Positions 9,459 to 19,422 are shown, counted from the first letter of the stretch. The stretch: DNA of 64,000 bases from Polynucleobacter sp. AP-Elch-400A-B2 (GCF_018688355.1 NZ_CP061317.1:788370-852369); one strand, 5' to 3'. Translations and numbers: made by a program. Notes: generated by a model from the letters alone, not told the origin.

Positions 9459-10052
9459 TTATTTATTCAGGTCTGTACTCTTGTAGTACTTAGTGCCTTT
9501 GCCAGTGATTTCTGCGGCAAGGCCTGAGTCTGTGAGTTGATACATTAATACGCCAGGCGCCACGGTGGTGGCATCTTGGTATGCGCTACCATTGGCCTCA
9601 TACTTAACAGCAGCAGTCACTTGACCACCAAATGTCCATCCAGAATTAATGAAGTCATTCATAGCGGCTTGGGTTTGAAATGCGAAAATATTTTGGAAGG
9701 ATTTAATTCCAATACCAAGTCCAGCCTGTACTTCAGCCATGTTCATGTAAACAGGTTTGGCACCATCCTTTGTAATGACAACGCCGCTGCCAGTGCCGCC
9801 CCCAGCAATTAGAATCTTCATTCCAAAGTTGCTAAAGGTGGCGTAACCGACAGATTTCTCAATCACCTCTCTTGCTTTGGGTTGAGCTTGGTATAGCGCC
9901 TTCAGAGTCTCATCACTCTTTTTGAGGATATCTTGGCGTTGCTGGGCAATGGTTTTCTCGGCGGCAAATGGATTTGAAAATTGCGCAAAACTTAGCGAGG
10001 GAGATAAGGCTAATAGACTATAGGCTAATGTTTGGATGAATTTAGTTCGCAT
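9459..10052 (-). CDS. SYLF/YSC84-domain lipid-binding protein, predicted exported
   Basis: A 197-residue protein with an N-terminal signal peptide (MRTKFIQTLAYSLLALSPS, likely cut after SFA near residue 22) and a SYLF domain (about residues 45-190). The domain includes GYATFSNFGMKILIAGGGTG and the AAVKYEANGSAYQDA stretch. SYLF domains in eukaryotes bind phosphoinositides; bacterial versions are periplasmic or outer-membrane associated with unclear roles. The start at 10052 is chosen over the longer 10094 because GAAGGA lies just before this ATG and a signal peptide then begins at residue 1. It is divergent from the patatin-like gene by 84 bases. Confidence 0.85.
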   Translation of the reverse strand: MRTKFIQTLAYSLLALSPSLSFAQFSNPFAAEKTIAQQRQDILKKSDETLKALYQAQPKAREVIEKSVGYATFSNFGMKILIAGGGTGSGVVITKDGAKPVYMNMAEVQAGLGIGIKSFQNIFAFQTQAAMNDFINSGWTFGGQVTAAVKYEANGSAYQDATTVAPGVLMYQLTDSGLAAEITGKGTKYYKSTDLNK

Positions 10053-10136
10053 TGATTTTTCCTTCGCTGTGTTTCCGCAATTGATGAATTCCATCTTTAT
10101 ACTCCATCAAGCCTTCTTGTCCAATAACGATCCAAT

Positions 10137-11342
10137 ATGACACTCTTAACTCGCTGCATCTTCACCATCCTCATGCTGTCATTGCTAGGCTGTAGTAGCT
10201 TGCAGCGCAAAGCGGCAGTACCGCCCCAGCAGATGGGTCAAGCGCAAATTGCTGGCCTGACTGGTGTGCGCTATATGGTGGCCAGTCAATCTAGCATTGA
10301 TCAGATGGCCGCGGATATGCAGGCAGGATTTAAGGTGAGAGATGAAAAAACCTTAAATGCGCCGGCAAACTACTTATCACTTTCAGGTGGTGGTGATGAT
10401 GGTGCATATGGCGCAGGATTATTAATAGGGTGGGCTGAGCGCGGCGATCGCCCGCAATTTAACTTAGTTACTGGTATCAGTACTGGAGCATTAATTGCTC
10501 CCTTTGCCTATATGGGGAAAGAATATGACCCCGTCTTACGCGATGTTTATACAAAATATGGCCCCAAAGACATCTTCATTGAGCGCGGTTTGATCTCTGG
10601 CATTTTGAGTGATGGTTTATCAGATACTACCCCTTTGTTTCAACTGATTTCAAAATACATTGATCAAGATTTCCTGAAGAAGGTGGCACATGAGTACACC
10701 ACCAAAAACCGCTGGCTTTTGATTGGGACTACTAATTTAGATGCAGGCGTACCCGTAATCTGGAACATGGGCAAGATTGCTAGTATTGGCACTCCAGAGG
10801 CTTTAGAGCTTTTTAGAAAAGTCATGCTGGCATCCGCATCAATACCGGGCGCATTTTCACCAGTCATGTTCGATTTTGAAGTTTCTGGCAAAAGCTTTCA
10901 GGAGATGCATGTCGACGGTGGAGCCATCACACAGGTATTCCTCTATCCAAGTGCCTTATCTCAACGCGCTCAAGATTTGAAACTCAAGCTACAGAAACAG
11001 CGTAATGCCTACATTATTCGCAATGCCCGCTTGGATCCTGAGTGGCGTGAGACAGAGCGGGGAACCCTGAGTATTATTCAGCGAGCGATTTCTAGCATGA
11101 TTCAGACTCAGGGCATTGGGGATTTGTACCGTATTTATCACACCACCCAGCTTGATGGCGTCAGTTTCAACTTGGCTTTTATTGGGTCAGACTTCAAGTT
11201 CCCTCACAAGACCGAGTTTGATACCGCCTATATGCAGGCTCTTTTTGATTACGGCTATCAACAGGGCCTTGGCGGTAAGGAGTGGCAAAAGTACCCACCT
11301 GGCTATAAGCGGGGGTTTGATGTGGAATTGCCTAAAAAATAG
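10137..11342 (+). CDS. Patatin-like phospholipase, predicted lipoprotein
   Basis: A 401-residue protein with a lipoprotein signal (lipobox LLGC, Cys19), so it is probably anchored in a membrane on the periplasmic side. The patatin fold shows the oxyanion segment GGGDDGAYGAG (about residues 84-94), the nucleophile elbow GISTG with Ser115, and the catalytic dyad Asp260 in HVDGGAI. All catalytic elements are intact, so it is expected to be an active lipid acyl hydrolase. The substrate is unknown. It lies opposite a SYLF-domain gene, which suggests a shared link to envelope lipid. No toxin-type secretion features are visible. Confidence 0.9.
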   Translation: MTLLTRCIFTILMLSLLGCSSLQRKAAVPPQQMGQAQIAGLTGVRYMVASQSSIDQMAADMQAGFKVRDEKTLNAPANYLSLSGGGDDGAYGAGLLIGWAERGDRPQFNLVTGISTGALIAPFAYMGKEYDPVLRDVYTKYGPKDIFIERGLISGILSDGLSDTTPLFQLISKYIDQDFLKKVAHEYTTKNRWLLIGTTNLDAGVPVIWNMGKIASIGTPEALELFRKVMLASASIPGAFSPVMFDFEVSGKSFQEMHVDGGAITQVFLYPSALSQRAQDLKLKLQKQRNAYIIRNARLDPEWRETERGTLSIIQRAISSMIQTQGIGDLYRIYHTTQLDGVSFNLAFIGSDFKFPHKTEFDTAYMQALFDYGYQQGLGGKEWQKYPPGYKRGFDVELPKK

Positions 11343-11457
11343 GCAATTCTAGGTATTTTCATCATCATTTTCATATAAATCAAGGACTTGCCAAAATATC
11401 CACTGCTAAACCCTAAATTGAGTGCCTAGCCCTATGGCTAGGGATTTACGGTGAATC

Positions 11458-11466
11458 TGCTACAAT
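11458..11466 (+). promoter_or_regulatory. Extended -10 promoter candidate for rpsO
   Basis: TGCTACAAT forms an extended -10 (TG-N-TACAAT) about 100 bases before rpsO. No good -35 is present at 17 bases, which is common for extended -10 promoters. A 7-bp hairpin (11425-11431 with 11436-11442) lies just upstream. Confidence 0.45.
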
Positions 11467-11568
11467 TCGATGGCTTTGATTTTTAAAGCTTTTTTGTTTT
11501 ATTTGATTAATAAATGCACGACACAAGTTGGGTGAAAGCTCAAGTGTTCGCAAGTAAGGAGTATGAAA

Positions 11569-11838
11569 ATGGCAGTTGCTGATATTAAAACGGCGGAAAT
11601 CGTCAAAGACAACGCGCGCAGCGCAAACGATACGGGTAGCCCTGAAGTTCAAGTTTCATTGCTAACAGCCCGCATCAATGAATTAACCCCCCATTTCAAA
11701 GCTAACGCTAAAGATCATCACAGCCGTCGTGGTTTGTTGAAGATGGTTTCACGCCGCCGCCGCCTTTTGGATTACCTCAAGGGCAAGGATTTGGGTCGCT
11801 ATCGCGCATTGATCGAGAAATTAGGTCTCCGTAAGTAA
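11569..11838 (+). CDS. rpsO: 30S ribosomal protein S15
   Basis: An 89-residue primary 16S rRNA-binding protein of the small subunit. It contains the family block [19 protein letters not shown] and the basic [21 protein letters not shown]. The start at 11569 is chosen over the ATG at 11563. It gives the canonical 89-residue length, and the AGGAG at 11557-11561 is seven bases away rather than one. It is followed by a hairpin terminator and then pnp, an arrangement also known from E. coli, where S15 and PNPase are controlled at the RNA level. Confidence 0.97.
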   Translation: MAVADIKTAEIVKDNARSANDTGSPEVQVSLLTARINELTPHFKANAKDHHSRRGLLKMVSRRRRLLDYLKGKDLGRYRALIEKLGLRK

Positions 11839-11855
11839 TTCTTATCGGTATTGCA

Positions 11856-11917
11856 ATGCCATCTATCTTAGGGTTGTTTCGTCACCGAATCAGTCTTAAG
11901 CAGATGGCATGTTTTTT
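11856..11917 (+). terminator. rpsO terminator-like hairpin
   Basis: ATGCCATCT (11856-11864) pairs perfectly with AGATGGCAT (11902-11910), and GTTTTTT follows. The 37-base loop is long for an intrinsic terminator, so it may act as an attenuator or processing site that still allows read-through into pnp. Confidence 0.6.
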
Positions 11918-11941
11918 GGGCGCTTCAAGATTATTTGTGTA

Positions 11942-12061
11942 GGGGATCGTGTCATTCCAATGAGTTTCTGGGTTGTGAAATCCAGTGTCTCCCTGGAATG
12001 GCATCCCTTGTGATCTTCAAACGCTCCAGTGTTGTCGTGACACTGCTTTATCCCACGACAA
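11942..12061 (+). promoter_or_regulatory. Structured pnp leader (two further hairpins)
   Basis: A long stem forms from 11943-11959 and 11994-12007: GGGAT then GTCATTCCA on the left, TGGAATGGC then ATCCC on the right, with a three-base bulge, about 14 pairs. An inner CTGG/CCAG lies at 11968-11971 and 11982-11985. A second hairpin pairs TTGTCGTG (12032-12039) with CACGACAA (12054-12061). In E. coli a long leader stem of pnp is cut by RNase III and allows PNPase autoregulation. A similar role is inferred here from position and structure only. Confidence 0.55.
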
Positions 12062-12109
12062 GCGTGAAATCCATGTGGCTTTTACGTGAACAATTTGGAG
12101 AAGATCAGA

Positions 12110-14263
12110 ATGACGATGTTTAAAAAAGCAGTAAAGACGTTTCAATGGGGCAATCATCAAGTAGTTATGGAGACAGGCGAGATTGCTCGTCAATCTGGTG
12201 GTGCTGTCATCGTTAACGTGGACGACACAGTAGTGATGGGCACAGTAGTTGCCTCTAAATCCGCTAAGCCAGGCCAGTCATTTTTCCCATTGACTGTTGA
12301 TTACTTAGAGAAAACTTACGCCGCTGGAAAAATTCCTGGTGGCTTCTTCCGTCGTGAAGGCCGTCCATCCGAAGGCGAGACATTGATCTCCCGTTTGATC
12401 GATCGTCCATTACGCCCATTATTCCCTGAAGGTTTCTTGAACGAAGTTCAAGTAGTCATTCATGTGTTGTCTATCAACCCAGATGTTCCTGCTGATATTC
12501 CTGCATTGATCGCTGCATCTGCAGCCTTAGCTGTTTCAGGTATTCCATTTGCTGGTCCAGTTGGCGCAGCACGTGTTGGTTACGCTAACGGTCAATACCT
12601 CTTGAACCCAACTCGTACAGAGCAAGCTACTAGCGAAATGGATTTGATTGTTGCTGGTACACAAGCTGCTGTATTGATGGTTGAATCAGAAGCCAATCAG
12701 CTGTCTGAAGAAATCATGTTAGGTGCGGTTGTATATGGTCATGACCAAATGCAAACTGCGATTAACGCCATTAACGAATTGGTAACCGAGGCTGGCAAGC
12801 CAGAGTGGGATTGGACTGCCGCACCGAAAGATGAGCCATTTATCGCCAAGGTCACTGCATTAGCTGAAGCCCCATTACGCGAGGCTTATCAGATTCGTCA
12901 AAAAGGTGCTCGTTCAGACAAGCTCAAAGAAATCACTAAAACAGTTATAGCCAAGCTACAAGAAGAAGGTGATGTTGACGCTGTTGCCGTTAACGATATC
13001 TTGTTTGAAATCGAAGCGAAAATTGTTCGTAGCCAGATTTTGAATGGCGAGCCACGTATTGATGGTCGTGATACACGTACCGTTCGTCCGATCGAAATTC
13101 GTAATGGCGTATTACCACGCACACACGGTTCAGCATTGTTTACCCGTGGTGAGACACAAGCTCTTGTAGTGGCTACTTTAGGTACTGCACGTGATGAGCA
13201 GATCATTGATGCACTCGAAGGTGAGTACCGTGACCGCTTCATGTTCCACTACAACATGCCTCCGTTCGCCACTGGCGAAACAGGGCGTGTAGGTAGCCCT
13301 AAGCGCCGTGAAATTGGTCACGGTCGTTTAGCTAAACGTGCATTGATTCCAGTATTGCCAAGTGCAGAAGATTTTGCGTACAGCATTCGTGTGGTTTCAG
13401 AAATCACTGAGTCCAATGGCTCTTCATCCATGGCTTCCGTTTGCGGCGGCTGTTTGGCAATGATGGACGCTGGTGTTCCGGTTAAAGCGCACGTTGCTGG
13501 TGTTGCAATGGGCTTGATTTTGGATGGCAACCGTTTTGCTGTGTTGACAGACATCTTGGGTGATGAAGATCACTTGGGCGATATGGACTTTAAAGTTGCA
13601 GGTACTGCTAACGGCATTACTGCTTTGCAAATGGACATTAAAGTTCAAGGTATCACTAAAGAAATTATGCAAGTTGCATTAGCTCAAGCTAAAGAAGGTC
13701 GTTTGCATATTTTGAGCAAGATGCAAGAAGCGATGGGTTCAGTGCGTACTGAATTGTCTGCACATGCTCCACGCATGGTTTCTTTCAAGATTCATCCAGA
13801 TAAGATTCGTGAAGTAATCGGTAAGGGTGGCGCAACCATTCAAGCCTTGACCAAAGAAACTGGTTGCAGCATCGACATTAAAGATGATGGCACCGTAACA
13901 ATCGCCTCTACTTCTGCTGAAGGCATGGCTGAAGCCAAAGCACGTATCGAAGGCATTACTGCTGAAGCTGAAGTAGGCAAGATCTACGAAGGCCCAGTAG
14001 TGAAATTGCTTGAGTTCGGCGCTTTAGTAAATATTCTTCCAGGTAAAGACGGTCTCTTGCACATCTCAGAAATCTCTAATGAGCGTGTAAAGGAAGTTAA
14101 AGACTATTTGGCAGAAGGCCAAGTTGTGCGCGTGAAATTGTTAGCTGCTGATGAGCGTGGTCGTTTACGTTTATCTCTCAAAGCTGCGATGGCTGAAGAG
14201 GGTGGCACGATTGCTCCTTTGGCAGGTGCTGAAGCTGCTCCCACATCTGGCGAAAACGCTTAA
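12110..14263 (+). CDS. pnp: Polyribonucleotide nucleotidyltransferase (PNPase)
   Basis: Phosphorolytic 3'-5' exoribonuclease of the RNA degradosome. The 717-residue protein has two RNase PH domains (about residues 10-230 and 320-550), a KH domain (from about 560, with [19 protein letters not shown]) and a C-terminal S1 domain (from about 625, with [16 protein letters not shown]). The start at 12110 has GGAG nine bases upstream; the ATG at 12116 is an alternative. The length is typical. The structured leader between rpsO and this gene suggests post-transcriptional autoregulation. Confidence 0.96.
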   Translation: MTMFKKAVKTFQWGNHQVVMETGEIARQSGGAVIVNVDDTVVMGTVVASKSAKPGQSFFPLTVDYLEKTYAAGKIPGGFFRREGRPSEGETLISRLIDRPLRPLFPEGFLNEVQVVIHVLSINPDVPADIPALIAASAALAVSGIPFAGPVGAARVGYANGQYLLNPTRTEQATSEMDLIVAGTQAAVLMVESEANQLSEEIMLGAVVYGHDQMQTAINAINELVTEAGKPEWDWTAAPKDEPFIAKVTALAEAPLREAYQIRQKGARSDKLKEITKTVIAKLQEEGDVDAVAVNDILFEIEAKIVRSQILNGEPRIDGRDTRTVRPIEIRNGVLPRTHGSALFTRGETQALVVATLGTARDEQIIDALEGEYRDRFMFHYNMPPFATGETGRVGSPKRREIGHGRLAKRALIPVLPSAEDFAYSIRVVSEITESNGSSSMASVCGGCLAMMDAGVPVKAHVAGVAMGLILDGNRFAVLTDILGDEDHLGDMDFKVAGTANGITALQMDIKVQGITKEIMQVALAQAKEGRLHILSKMQEAMGSVRTELSAHAPRMVSFKIHPDKIREVIGKGGATIQALTKETGCSIDIKDDGTVTIASTSAEGMAEAKARIEGITAEAEVGKIYEGPVVKLLEFGALVNILPGKDGLLHISEISNERVKEVKDYLAEGQVVRVKLLAADERGRLRLSLKAAMAEEGGTIAPLAGAEAAPTSGENA

Positions 14264-14290
14264 GTAGTTCAGTTAACAAGCGGAATTCAT

Positions 14291-15289
14291 ATGCGCGTAA
14301 TAGAAATCAAAGAATTTGGCGCACCAGAAATGCTGGTGTCTGCCACTCGTCCTGATCCAGTGCTTCCTGGTGCTGGGTCTGGCGAGATTTTGATTCGTGT
14401 TTTGGCTGCTGGGATTAATCGTCCAGACGTTTTGCAACGTAAAGGCCATTACCCGGTTCCAGCAGGCGCATCTGATATTCCTGGCCTCGAAGTGGCTGGT
14501 GAGATTGTTGGCGGTGACTTAGCTCACGTCGATAATCTGTTTGGGCTAAAGGTTGGCGATAAGGTGTGCGCGCTAGTGCAGGGCGGTGGTTATGCAGATT
14601 TGTGCATTGCACCCATAGCACAGTGTATGCCTTACCCAAAAGGATTTACTGATCAAGAGGCTGCCGCATTACCGGAAACGTTTTATACCGTGTGGAGCAA
14701 TGTCTTCATGCGTGGCCAACTATCTGAAGGCGAAACTTTATTGGTTCAAGGTGGCTCGAGCGGTATCGGCGTAACTGCTATCTTGATTGCGAAAGCCTTA
14801 GGTCATACAGTATTTGTGACAGCTGGTACTGATGAGAAGTGCGCTGCTTGTGTAGCTTTAGGTGCTGACTTGGCGATCAACTATAAGACGCAAGACTTTG
14901 TCGAAGAAGTGAAGAAGGCAACTGACGGTAAGGGTGTCAATGTCATTCTAGATATGGTCACCGGCGCTTACGTGCAAAAAGAAATCGATTGTCTGGCTGA
15001 TGACGGTCGTATTGTGATTATTGCAATTCAGGGTGGATCAAAAGCTGAAGTGAGTACGAATCAAATTTTGCGTCGTCGCTTGACCATTACGGGTTCTACA
15101 TTACGCCCACGTCCAGTGTCATTTAAGAAGCAGATTACCCAGCAGTTACATGCCCATATCTGGCCTTTGCTAGATGCGGGGAAGTTAAAGCCGGTGATTT
15201 ATAAAACATTCACCTTAGACCAAGCGGCTGATGCCCATCGTTTGATGGAGTCTTCTGAGCACGTTGGCAAGATTGTGTTGACCGTTTAA
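14291..15289 (+). CDS. NAD(P)H quinone oxidoreductase, zinc-free MDR family
   Basis: A 332-residue medium-chain dehydrogenase/reductase. The N-terminal GroES-like catalytic domain (about 1-120) includes AGINRPDVLQRKGHYPVPAG. A Rossmann domain follows, with the nucleotide-binding GGSSGIGVTAILIAKALG around residue 155. The sequence resembles the PIG3/QOR-like branch, and no zinc-ligand cysteine cluster is seen. These enzymes reduce quinones with NADPH; the physiological substrate here is unknown. It lies 27 bases after pnp and 16 before tpiA on the same strand, suggesting a shared transcript. Confidence 0.88.
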   Translation: MRVIEIKEFGAPEMLVSATRPDPVLPGAGSGEILIRVLAAGINRPDVLQRKGHYPVPAGASDIPGLEVAGEIVGGDLAHVDNLFGLKVGDKVCALVQGGGYADLCIAPIAQCMPYPKGFTDQEAAALPETFYTVWSNVFMRGQLSEGETLLVQGGSSGIGVTAILIAKALGHTVFVTAGTDEKCAACVALGADLAINYKTQDFVEEVKKATDGKGVNVILDMVTGAYVQKEIDCLADDGRIVIIAIQGGSKAEVSTNQILRRRLTITGSTLRPRPVSFKKQITQQLHAHIWPLLDAGKLKPVIYKTFTLDQAADAHRLMESSEHVGKIVLTV

Positions 15290-15305
15290 GTGTTGAGCTA
15301 GATTT

Positions 15306-16064
15306 ATGCGTCCCATCACCGTTATCGGCAACTGGAAAATGAATGGCAGCTTTGCAAGTAATGCAGACTGGATCAAGACTGTTTGCCGTGGCATGGAGCA
15401 GGGAATGCCTGCGGGTCGTAAGTATGTAGTGTGTGCTCCAACACCTTATTTGTCACAGTGTGGTGATTTAATTCGTGACTGCTCTTTAGCTTTTTTAAGT
15501 TTAGGTGCTCAAGATGCGTCAGCTTATCCGGCGGGAGCTTATACCGGTGATGTTGCAGCAGCTATGCTGAAAGAGTTGAATTGTGCCTACGTCATCGTGG
15601 GGCATTCGGAGCGCCGCCAGTACCATCAGGAGACTGATGGGCAGATAGCAGAAAAAGCACTGCAGGTATTAGACAACGGCATGATTCCTGTGATCTGTGT
15701 TGGTGAGTCTGCGGATGAGCGCAACTCTGGACGTGAAGTTGAGGTTGTAAGAGGTCAAATTTCAAAGCAAGTTGCGATTTTGCAAGACCGCTTAGCCGAT
15801 TGTTTGATTGCTTATGAGCCTGTTTGGGCTATTGGGACTGGTAAGGTAGCCAGCGCTCAAATAGCTCAGGATATGCACAGAGCAATTCGATTGCAGTTGG
15901 CAGAGTTTGATGAAGATGTAGCTTCCCATGTGGGAATTTTGTATGGCGGCAGTGTCAAACCTGATAATGCCGTTGAACTATTTGCAATGCCAGATATTGA
16001 TGGTGGATTGATTGGGGGTGCTTCATTGAATCCTCAGGAATTCTTAGCCATTTGTCAGGCCTAG
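15306..16064 (+). CDS. tpiA: Triosephosphate isomerase
   Basis: Interconverts dihydroxyacetone phosphate and glyceraldehyde 3-phosphate in glycolysis and gluconeogenesis. The 252-residue TIM barrel shows all active-site elements: Asn9 and Lys11 in GNWKMNG, the electrophile His100 in VGHSERR, the base Glu171 in AYEPVWAIGTG, and the phosphate-gripping YGGSVKPDN. The ATG at 15306 gives the normal family start MRPITVIGNWKMNG. It sits between the quinone oxidoreductase gene and secG, with 22 bases to the latter. Confidence 0.97.
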   Translation: MRPITVIGNWKMNGSFASNADWIKTVCRGMEQGMPAGRKYVVCAPTPYLSQCGDLIRDCSLAFLSLGAQDASAYPAGAYTGDVAAAMLKELNCAYVIVGHSERRQYHQETDGQIAEKALQVLDNGMIPVICVGESADERNSGREVEVVRGQISKQVAILQDRLADCLIAYEPVWAIGTGKVASAQIAQDMHRAIRLQLAEFDEDVASHVGILYGGSVKPDNAVELFAMPDIDGGLIGGASLNPQEFLAICQA

Positions 16065-16086
16065 ATTTTTTATTTGGAGATAAGCC

Positions 16087-16434
16087 ATGGAATGGTTTAA
16101 GACTTTATTGATCGTTTTACAAGTTATTTCAGCTTTGGCTGTGATCTTGCTCGTATTGCTTCAGCAGGGCAAAGGCGCGGATATGGGTGCTGCTTTTGGT
16201 TCTGGATCCTCTGGGAGTCTTTTTGGCGCCAGCGGCTCGGCCAACTTCCTTTCGCACACAACTGCTATCTTTGCGGCAATCTTCTTTATTTGCACTTTAG
16301 GTATTACTTGGATCGGAAATAAAAAGGAAGCTAGCCCTGGAATTTTGTCTGGCACCATGGCTCCAGTTGCAGTTCCTGCGGCTGCACCTGTAGCCCCAGT
16401 TCAAGATCCGACCAAGCCAGCAGTTCCAAAGTAA
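16087..16434 (+). CDS. secG: Preprotein translocase subunit SecG
   Basis: A 115-residue inner-membrane protein with two hydrophobic helices (about residues 5-23 and 56-75). Between them is the conserved loop LLQQGKGADMGAAFGSGSSGSLFGASGSANFL, given here by its ends QQGKGADMG and GSANFL. It assists SecYE and SecA in protein export. The C-terminal 35 residues are rich in Ala, Pro and Val and are probably disordered. The order tpiA-secG-tRNA-Leu-nuo is common in betaproteobacteria. Confidence 0.95.
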   Translation: MEWFKTLLIVLQVISALAVILLVLLQQGKGADMGAAFGSGSSGSLFGASGSANFLSHTTAIFAAIFFICTLGITWIGNKKEASPGILSGTMAPVAVPAAAPVAPVQDPTKPAVPK

Positions 16435-16519
16435 AAAATAGGGGTTTAAGTAGCTTCTAACGCTATTTTTGAGGTAAATAAGTGGTGCAATGCAGTAGAA
16501 TTGACAAGTTTTACAAGAT

Positions 16520-16604
16520 GCCGACGTGGTGAAATTGGTAGACACGCTATCTTGAGGGGGTAGTGGCTTAGGCTGTGCGAGTTCGAGTCTCGCCGTCGGC
16601 ACCA
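16520..16604 (+). tRNA. tRNA-Leu (anticodon GAG)
   Basis: An 85-base cloverleaf with encoded CCA. The acceptor stem is GCCGACG (16520-16526) with CGTCGGC (16594-16600), discriminator A at 16601, and CCA at 16602-16604. The anticodon stem is CTATC (16547-16551) with GGTAG (16559-16563). The loop TTGAGGG places the anticodon GAG at 16554-16556. A long variable arm of the leucine type follows, and the T loop is GTTCGAGTC. It reads CTC and CTT codons, each present twice in the leuA leader peptide. Confidence 0.97.
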
Positions 16605-16714
16605 AATTGTAAAAATTGTAGGGGGTTTATGCCCTAAATCAAGGTTTTTTGTAGCGGAGTAATTGATAATTTGTAGCTTCTTAGGACTTACCAGACGAAC
16701 GACTCAGGGCCATT

Positions 16715-17074
16715 TTGAATCTCGCTAATTACTTTCCCGTGCTGCTTTTTATCCTTGTAGGTATTGGGGTTGGATTAGTGCCCATGTTCCTCGGAAAAAT
16801 TTTGGCTCCTTCGAAGCCAGATGCTGAAAAACTGTCTCCTTACGAGTGCGGTTTTGAAGCCTTCGAAGATGCGCGTATGAAATTCGACGTGCGCTACTAC
16901 CTCATCGCAATCCTATTTATCTTATTTGACTTAGAAACAGCATTCCTGTTTCCATGGGGTGTGGCTCTGCGTGATATTGGTTGGTTTGGTTATGCCTCTA
17001 TGGTGATTTTCCTATTGGAATTTATCGTGGGCTTTGTATATATCTGGAAAAAGGGCGCTCTCGACTGGGAGTGA
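16715..17074 (+). CDS. nuoA: NADH-quinone oxidoreductase subunit A
   Basis: A 119-residue membrane subunit of respiratory complex I with three transmembrane helices (about residues 7-30, 62-84 and 89-110). It carries the conserved loop [20 protein letters not shown] between helices 1 and 2. The start is TTG at 16715; no in-frame ATG precedes the conserved N-terminus [11 protein letters not shown]. It is the first gene of a complete nuoA-N operon, 110 bases after the tRNA-Leu. Its stop is five bases before the nuoB ATG. Confidence 0.94.
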
Positions 17075-17079
17075 TCGAT

Positions 17080-17562
17080 ATGGCATTAGAAGGCGTTCTC
17101 AAAGAAGGATTTGTTACCACTACTGCGGACCAGTTAATTAATTGGACTCGTAATGGTTCTTTATGGCCAATGACATTCGGCCTTGCTTGCTGCGCTGTGG
17201 AAATGATGCACGCAGGCGCTTCCCGTTATGACTTGGATCGCTTTGGTGTGGTGTTTCGCCCATCGCCTCGTCAATCCGATTTAATGATTGTGGCCGGTAC
17301 TTTATGTAACAAGATGGCTCCGGCCCTTCGCAAGGTCTACGATCAAATGCCTGAGCCACGCTGGGTGATCTCCATGGGCTCTTGTGCCAATGGTGGTGGT
17401 TATTACCATAACTCGTATTCAGTAGTGCGCGGTTGCGACCGCATTGTGCCAGTCGATATTTATGTCCCTGGTTGCCCTCCAACTGCAGAGGCCTTGATCT
17501 ACGGAATTATTCAGTTGCAATCCAAGATCGCTCGCACTAGCACGATTGCGCGGAAGGCTTAA
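17080..17562 (+). CDS. nuoB: NADH-quinone oxidoreductase subunit B
   Basis: A 160-residue peripheral-arm subunit carrying the terminal iron-sulfur cluster N2 next to the quinone site. The ligands are visible as the tandem cysteines of [13 protein letters not shown], the cysteine of [10 protein letters not shown] and that of [12 protein letters not shown]. The frame stays open upstream to 16981, but the ATG at 17080 gives the family start [11 protein letters not shown] and avoids overlap with nuoA. It is followed by nuoC after three bases. Confidence 0.96.
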
Positions 17563-17565
17563 ACC

Positions 17566-18165
17566 ATGTCAGACCGTTTAGTTCAACTCGCCGCCAATCT
17601 AGAAAAAGTTTTAGGTAAGCGTGCTCAATCTATTCAAGTCGCTTTAGGTGAAGTGACTGTTGTTGTACATGCAGATACTTATTTTGAATCTGCCATGCTC
17701 TTGCGTGATGAGCCTTCATTGGCTTTTGAACAGTTAATGGATTCATGTGGAGTGGATTACCAGGACTACCGAGATGGACAGTGGGGTGGTCAGCGTTTTG
17801 CAGTAGTGACCCATCTTTTGTCTGTTGCCCATAACTGGCGTCTGCGTGTACGTGTATTCGCTCCAGAAGATGCCTATCCAGTAGTCGCCTCTCTCACACC
17901 AGTATGGGCTTCGGCTAATTGGTTTGAGCGTGAGGCATTTGACCTTTACGGTATTTTGTTTGATGGCCACGAAGACCTACGTCGTATCTTGACTGACTAC
18001 GGTTTCATCGGCCATCCATTTAGAAAAGATTTCCCAATCTCTGGCAACGTAGAAATGCGTTATGACCCAGAGTTAAAGCGGGTGGTGTATCAGCCTGTCA
18101 CGATCGAAGCGCGTGAAATTACCCCGCGTATCGTGCGCGAAGAGCAGTACGGAGGCCCGGTTTAA
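17566..18165 (+). CDS. nuoC: NADH-quinone oxidoreductase subunit C
   Basis: A 199-residue hydrophilic subunit of the complex I peripheral arm (30-kDa family). The signature segment [19 protein letters not shown] is followed by [20 protein letters not shown]. It is separate from nuoD, three bases upstream of it, unlike the fused nuoCD of E. coli. It helps form the Q-module with NuoB and NuoD. Confidence 0.96.
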   Translation: MSDRLVQLAANLEKVLGKRAQSIQVALGEVTVVVHADTYFESAMLLRDEPSLAFEQLMDSCGVDYQDYRDGQWGGQRFAVVTHLLSVAHNWRLRVRVFAPEDAYPVVASLTPVWASANWFEREAFDLYGILFDGHEDLRRILTDYGFIGHPFRKDFPISGNVEMRYDPELKRVVYQPVTIEAREITPRIVREEQYGGPV

Positions 18166-18168
18166 GTC

Positions 18169-19422
18169 ATGGCACAAATTAAGAACTACACCCTCAACTT
18201 TGGTCCTCAGCATCCTGCAGCACACGGCGTACTTCGTCTCGTGTTAGAGCTAGATGGTGAAGTGATCCAGCGCGCTGATCCGCATATTGGTTTATTGCAT
18301 CGTGCCACAGAAAAATTAGCAGAGACACGTACTTGGATTCAGAACGTTCCTTATATGGATCGTCTGGACTATGTATCCATGATGGCAAATGAGCATGCTT
18401 ACGTGATGGCGATTGAGAAGTTGCTACAAGTAGATGTGCCTTTGCGTGCGCAGTACATCCGGGTGATGTATGACGAGTTAACGCGTTTGCTAAATCACCT
18501 CTTGTGGATTGGTTGCCATGGTTTGGACGTTGGCGCTATGGCAGTGTTCTTGTACGCCTTCCGTGATCGTGAAGATATTTTTGATATGTACGAAGCCGTC
18601 TCAGGCGCTCGTATGCATGCTGCCTACTACCGTCCAGGTGGCGTTTATCGCGACCTACCAACACAGATGGCGCAGTACTCCCAATCTAAAATTCGTAGCA
18701 CATCTGCCATTAAGCGTTTGAATGAGAACCGCAGCGGTTCATTGCTTGATTTCATTGAGCAATTCTCCAATGGTTTTGATGCCAACGTCGATGAGTACTG
18801 CAATCTCTTAACGGATAACCGTATTTGGAAGCAACGCTTGGTTGGTATTGGCGTTGTGACGCCTGAGCGCGCTTTGCAACTTGGCTTTACTGGTCCTATG
18901 TTGCGTGGTTCCGGTATTGAGTGGGATTTACGTAAGAAGCAGCCTTATGAAACTTACGACAAACTCGATTTTGATATTCCGGTTGGTGTGAATGGCGACT
19001 CTTATGATCGCTATTTAGTGCGCATGGAAGAGATGCGTCAATCTAATCGCATCATTAAACAGTGTGTAGCTTGGCTCAAGGCAAATGATGGCCCTGTCAT
19101 GAGTGACAACCATAAGGTATCTCCGCCAAAGCGTGTTGATATGAAAACCAATATGGAAGAGTTGATTCACCATTTCAAACTCTTTACTGAGGGTATGCAT
19201 GTTCCTGATGGCGAGGCTTACTCTGCTGTTGAGCACCCAAAAGGTGAGTTTGGAATTTACTTAATTTCCGATGGTGCTAATAAGCCATACCGCATGAAGA
19301 TTCGTGCACCAGGCTTTGTGCATCTTTCTGCAATGGATGAGATGTCCCGTGGTCATATGTTGGCTGATGCTGTAACCATTATTGGAACCCAAGATATCGT
19401 ATTCGGGGAGATTGACCGCTAA
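18169..19422 (+). CDS. nuoD: NADH-quinone oxidoreductase subunit D
   Basis: A 417-residue subunit of the 49-kDa family that lines the quinone-binding cavity together with NuoB. The N-terminus contains [21 protein letters not shown], and the protein ends with the conserved [21 protein letters not shown] segment (ends MLADAV and FGEIDR). The segment [10 protein letters not shown] is also present. The length is normal. It is related by descent to [NiFe] hydrogenase large subunits but lacks their nickel cysteines, as expected. Confidence 0.96.
   Translation: MAQIKNYTLNFGPQHPAAHGVLRLVLELDGEVIQRADPHIGLLHRATEKLAETRTWIQNVPYMDRLDYVSMMANEHAYVMAIEKLLQVDVPLRAQYIRVMYDELTRLLNHLLWIGCHGLDVGAMAVFLYAFRDREDIFDMYEAVSGARMHAAYYRPGGVYRDLPTQMAQYSQSKIRSTSAIKRLNENRSGSLLDFIEQFSNGFDANVDEYCNLLTDNRIWKQRLVGIGVVTPERALQLGFTGPMLRGSGIEWDLRKKQPYETYDKLDFDIPVGVNGDSYDRYLVRMEEMRQSNRIIKQCVAWLKANDGPVMSDNHKVSPPKRVDMKTNMEELIHHFKLFTEGMHVPDGEAYSAVEHPKGEFGIYLISDGANKPYRMKIRAPGFVHLSAMDEMSRGHMLADAVTIIGTQDIVFGEIDR

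Noticed and set aside
11473..11500. GCTTT/AAAGC hairpin followed by T-run before rpsO
   Set aside because: Only five A-T rich pairs, and it would lie right at the expected transcription start, so a working terminator is unlikely.
11935..12123. 62-codon reading frame in the rpsO-pnp spacer
   Set aside because: It overlaps the long pnp leader stems and the pnp start, has no ribosome site and no recognisable composition, so RNA structure explains the region better.
16618..16650. TAGGG/CCCTA hairpin after tRNA-Leu as a terminator
   Set aside because: The stem has five pairs and the T-run is about nine bases away; too weak to call.
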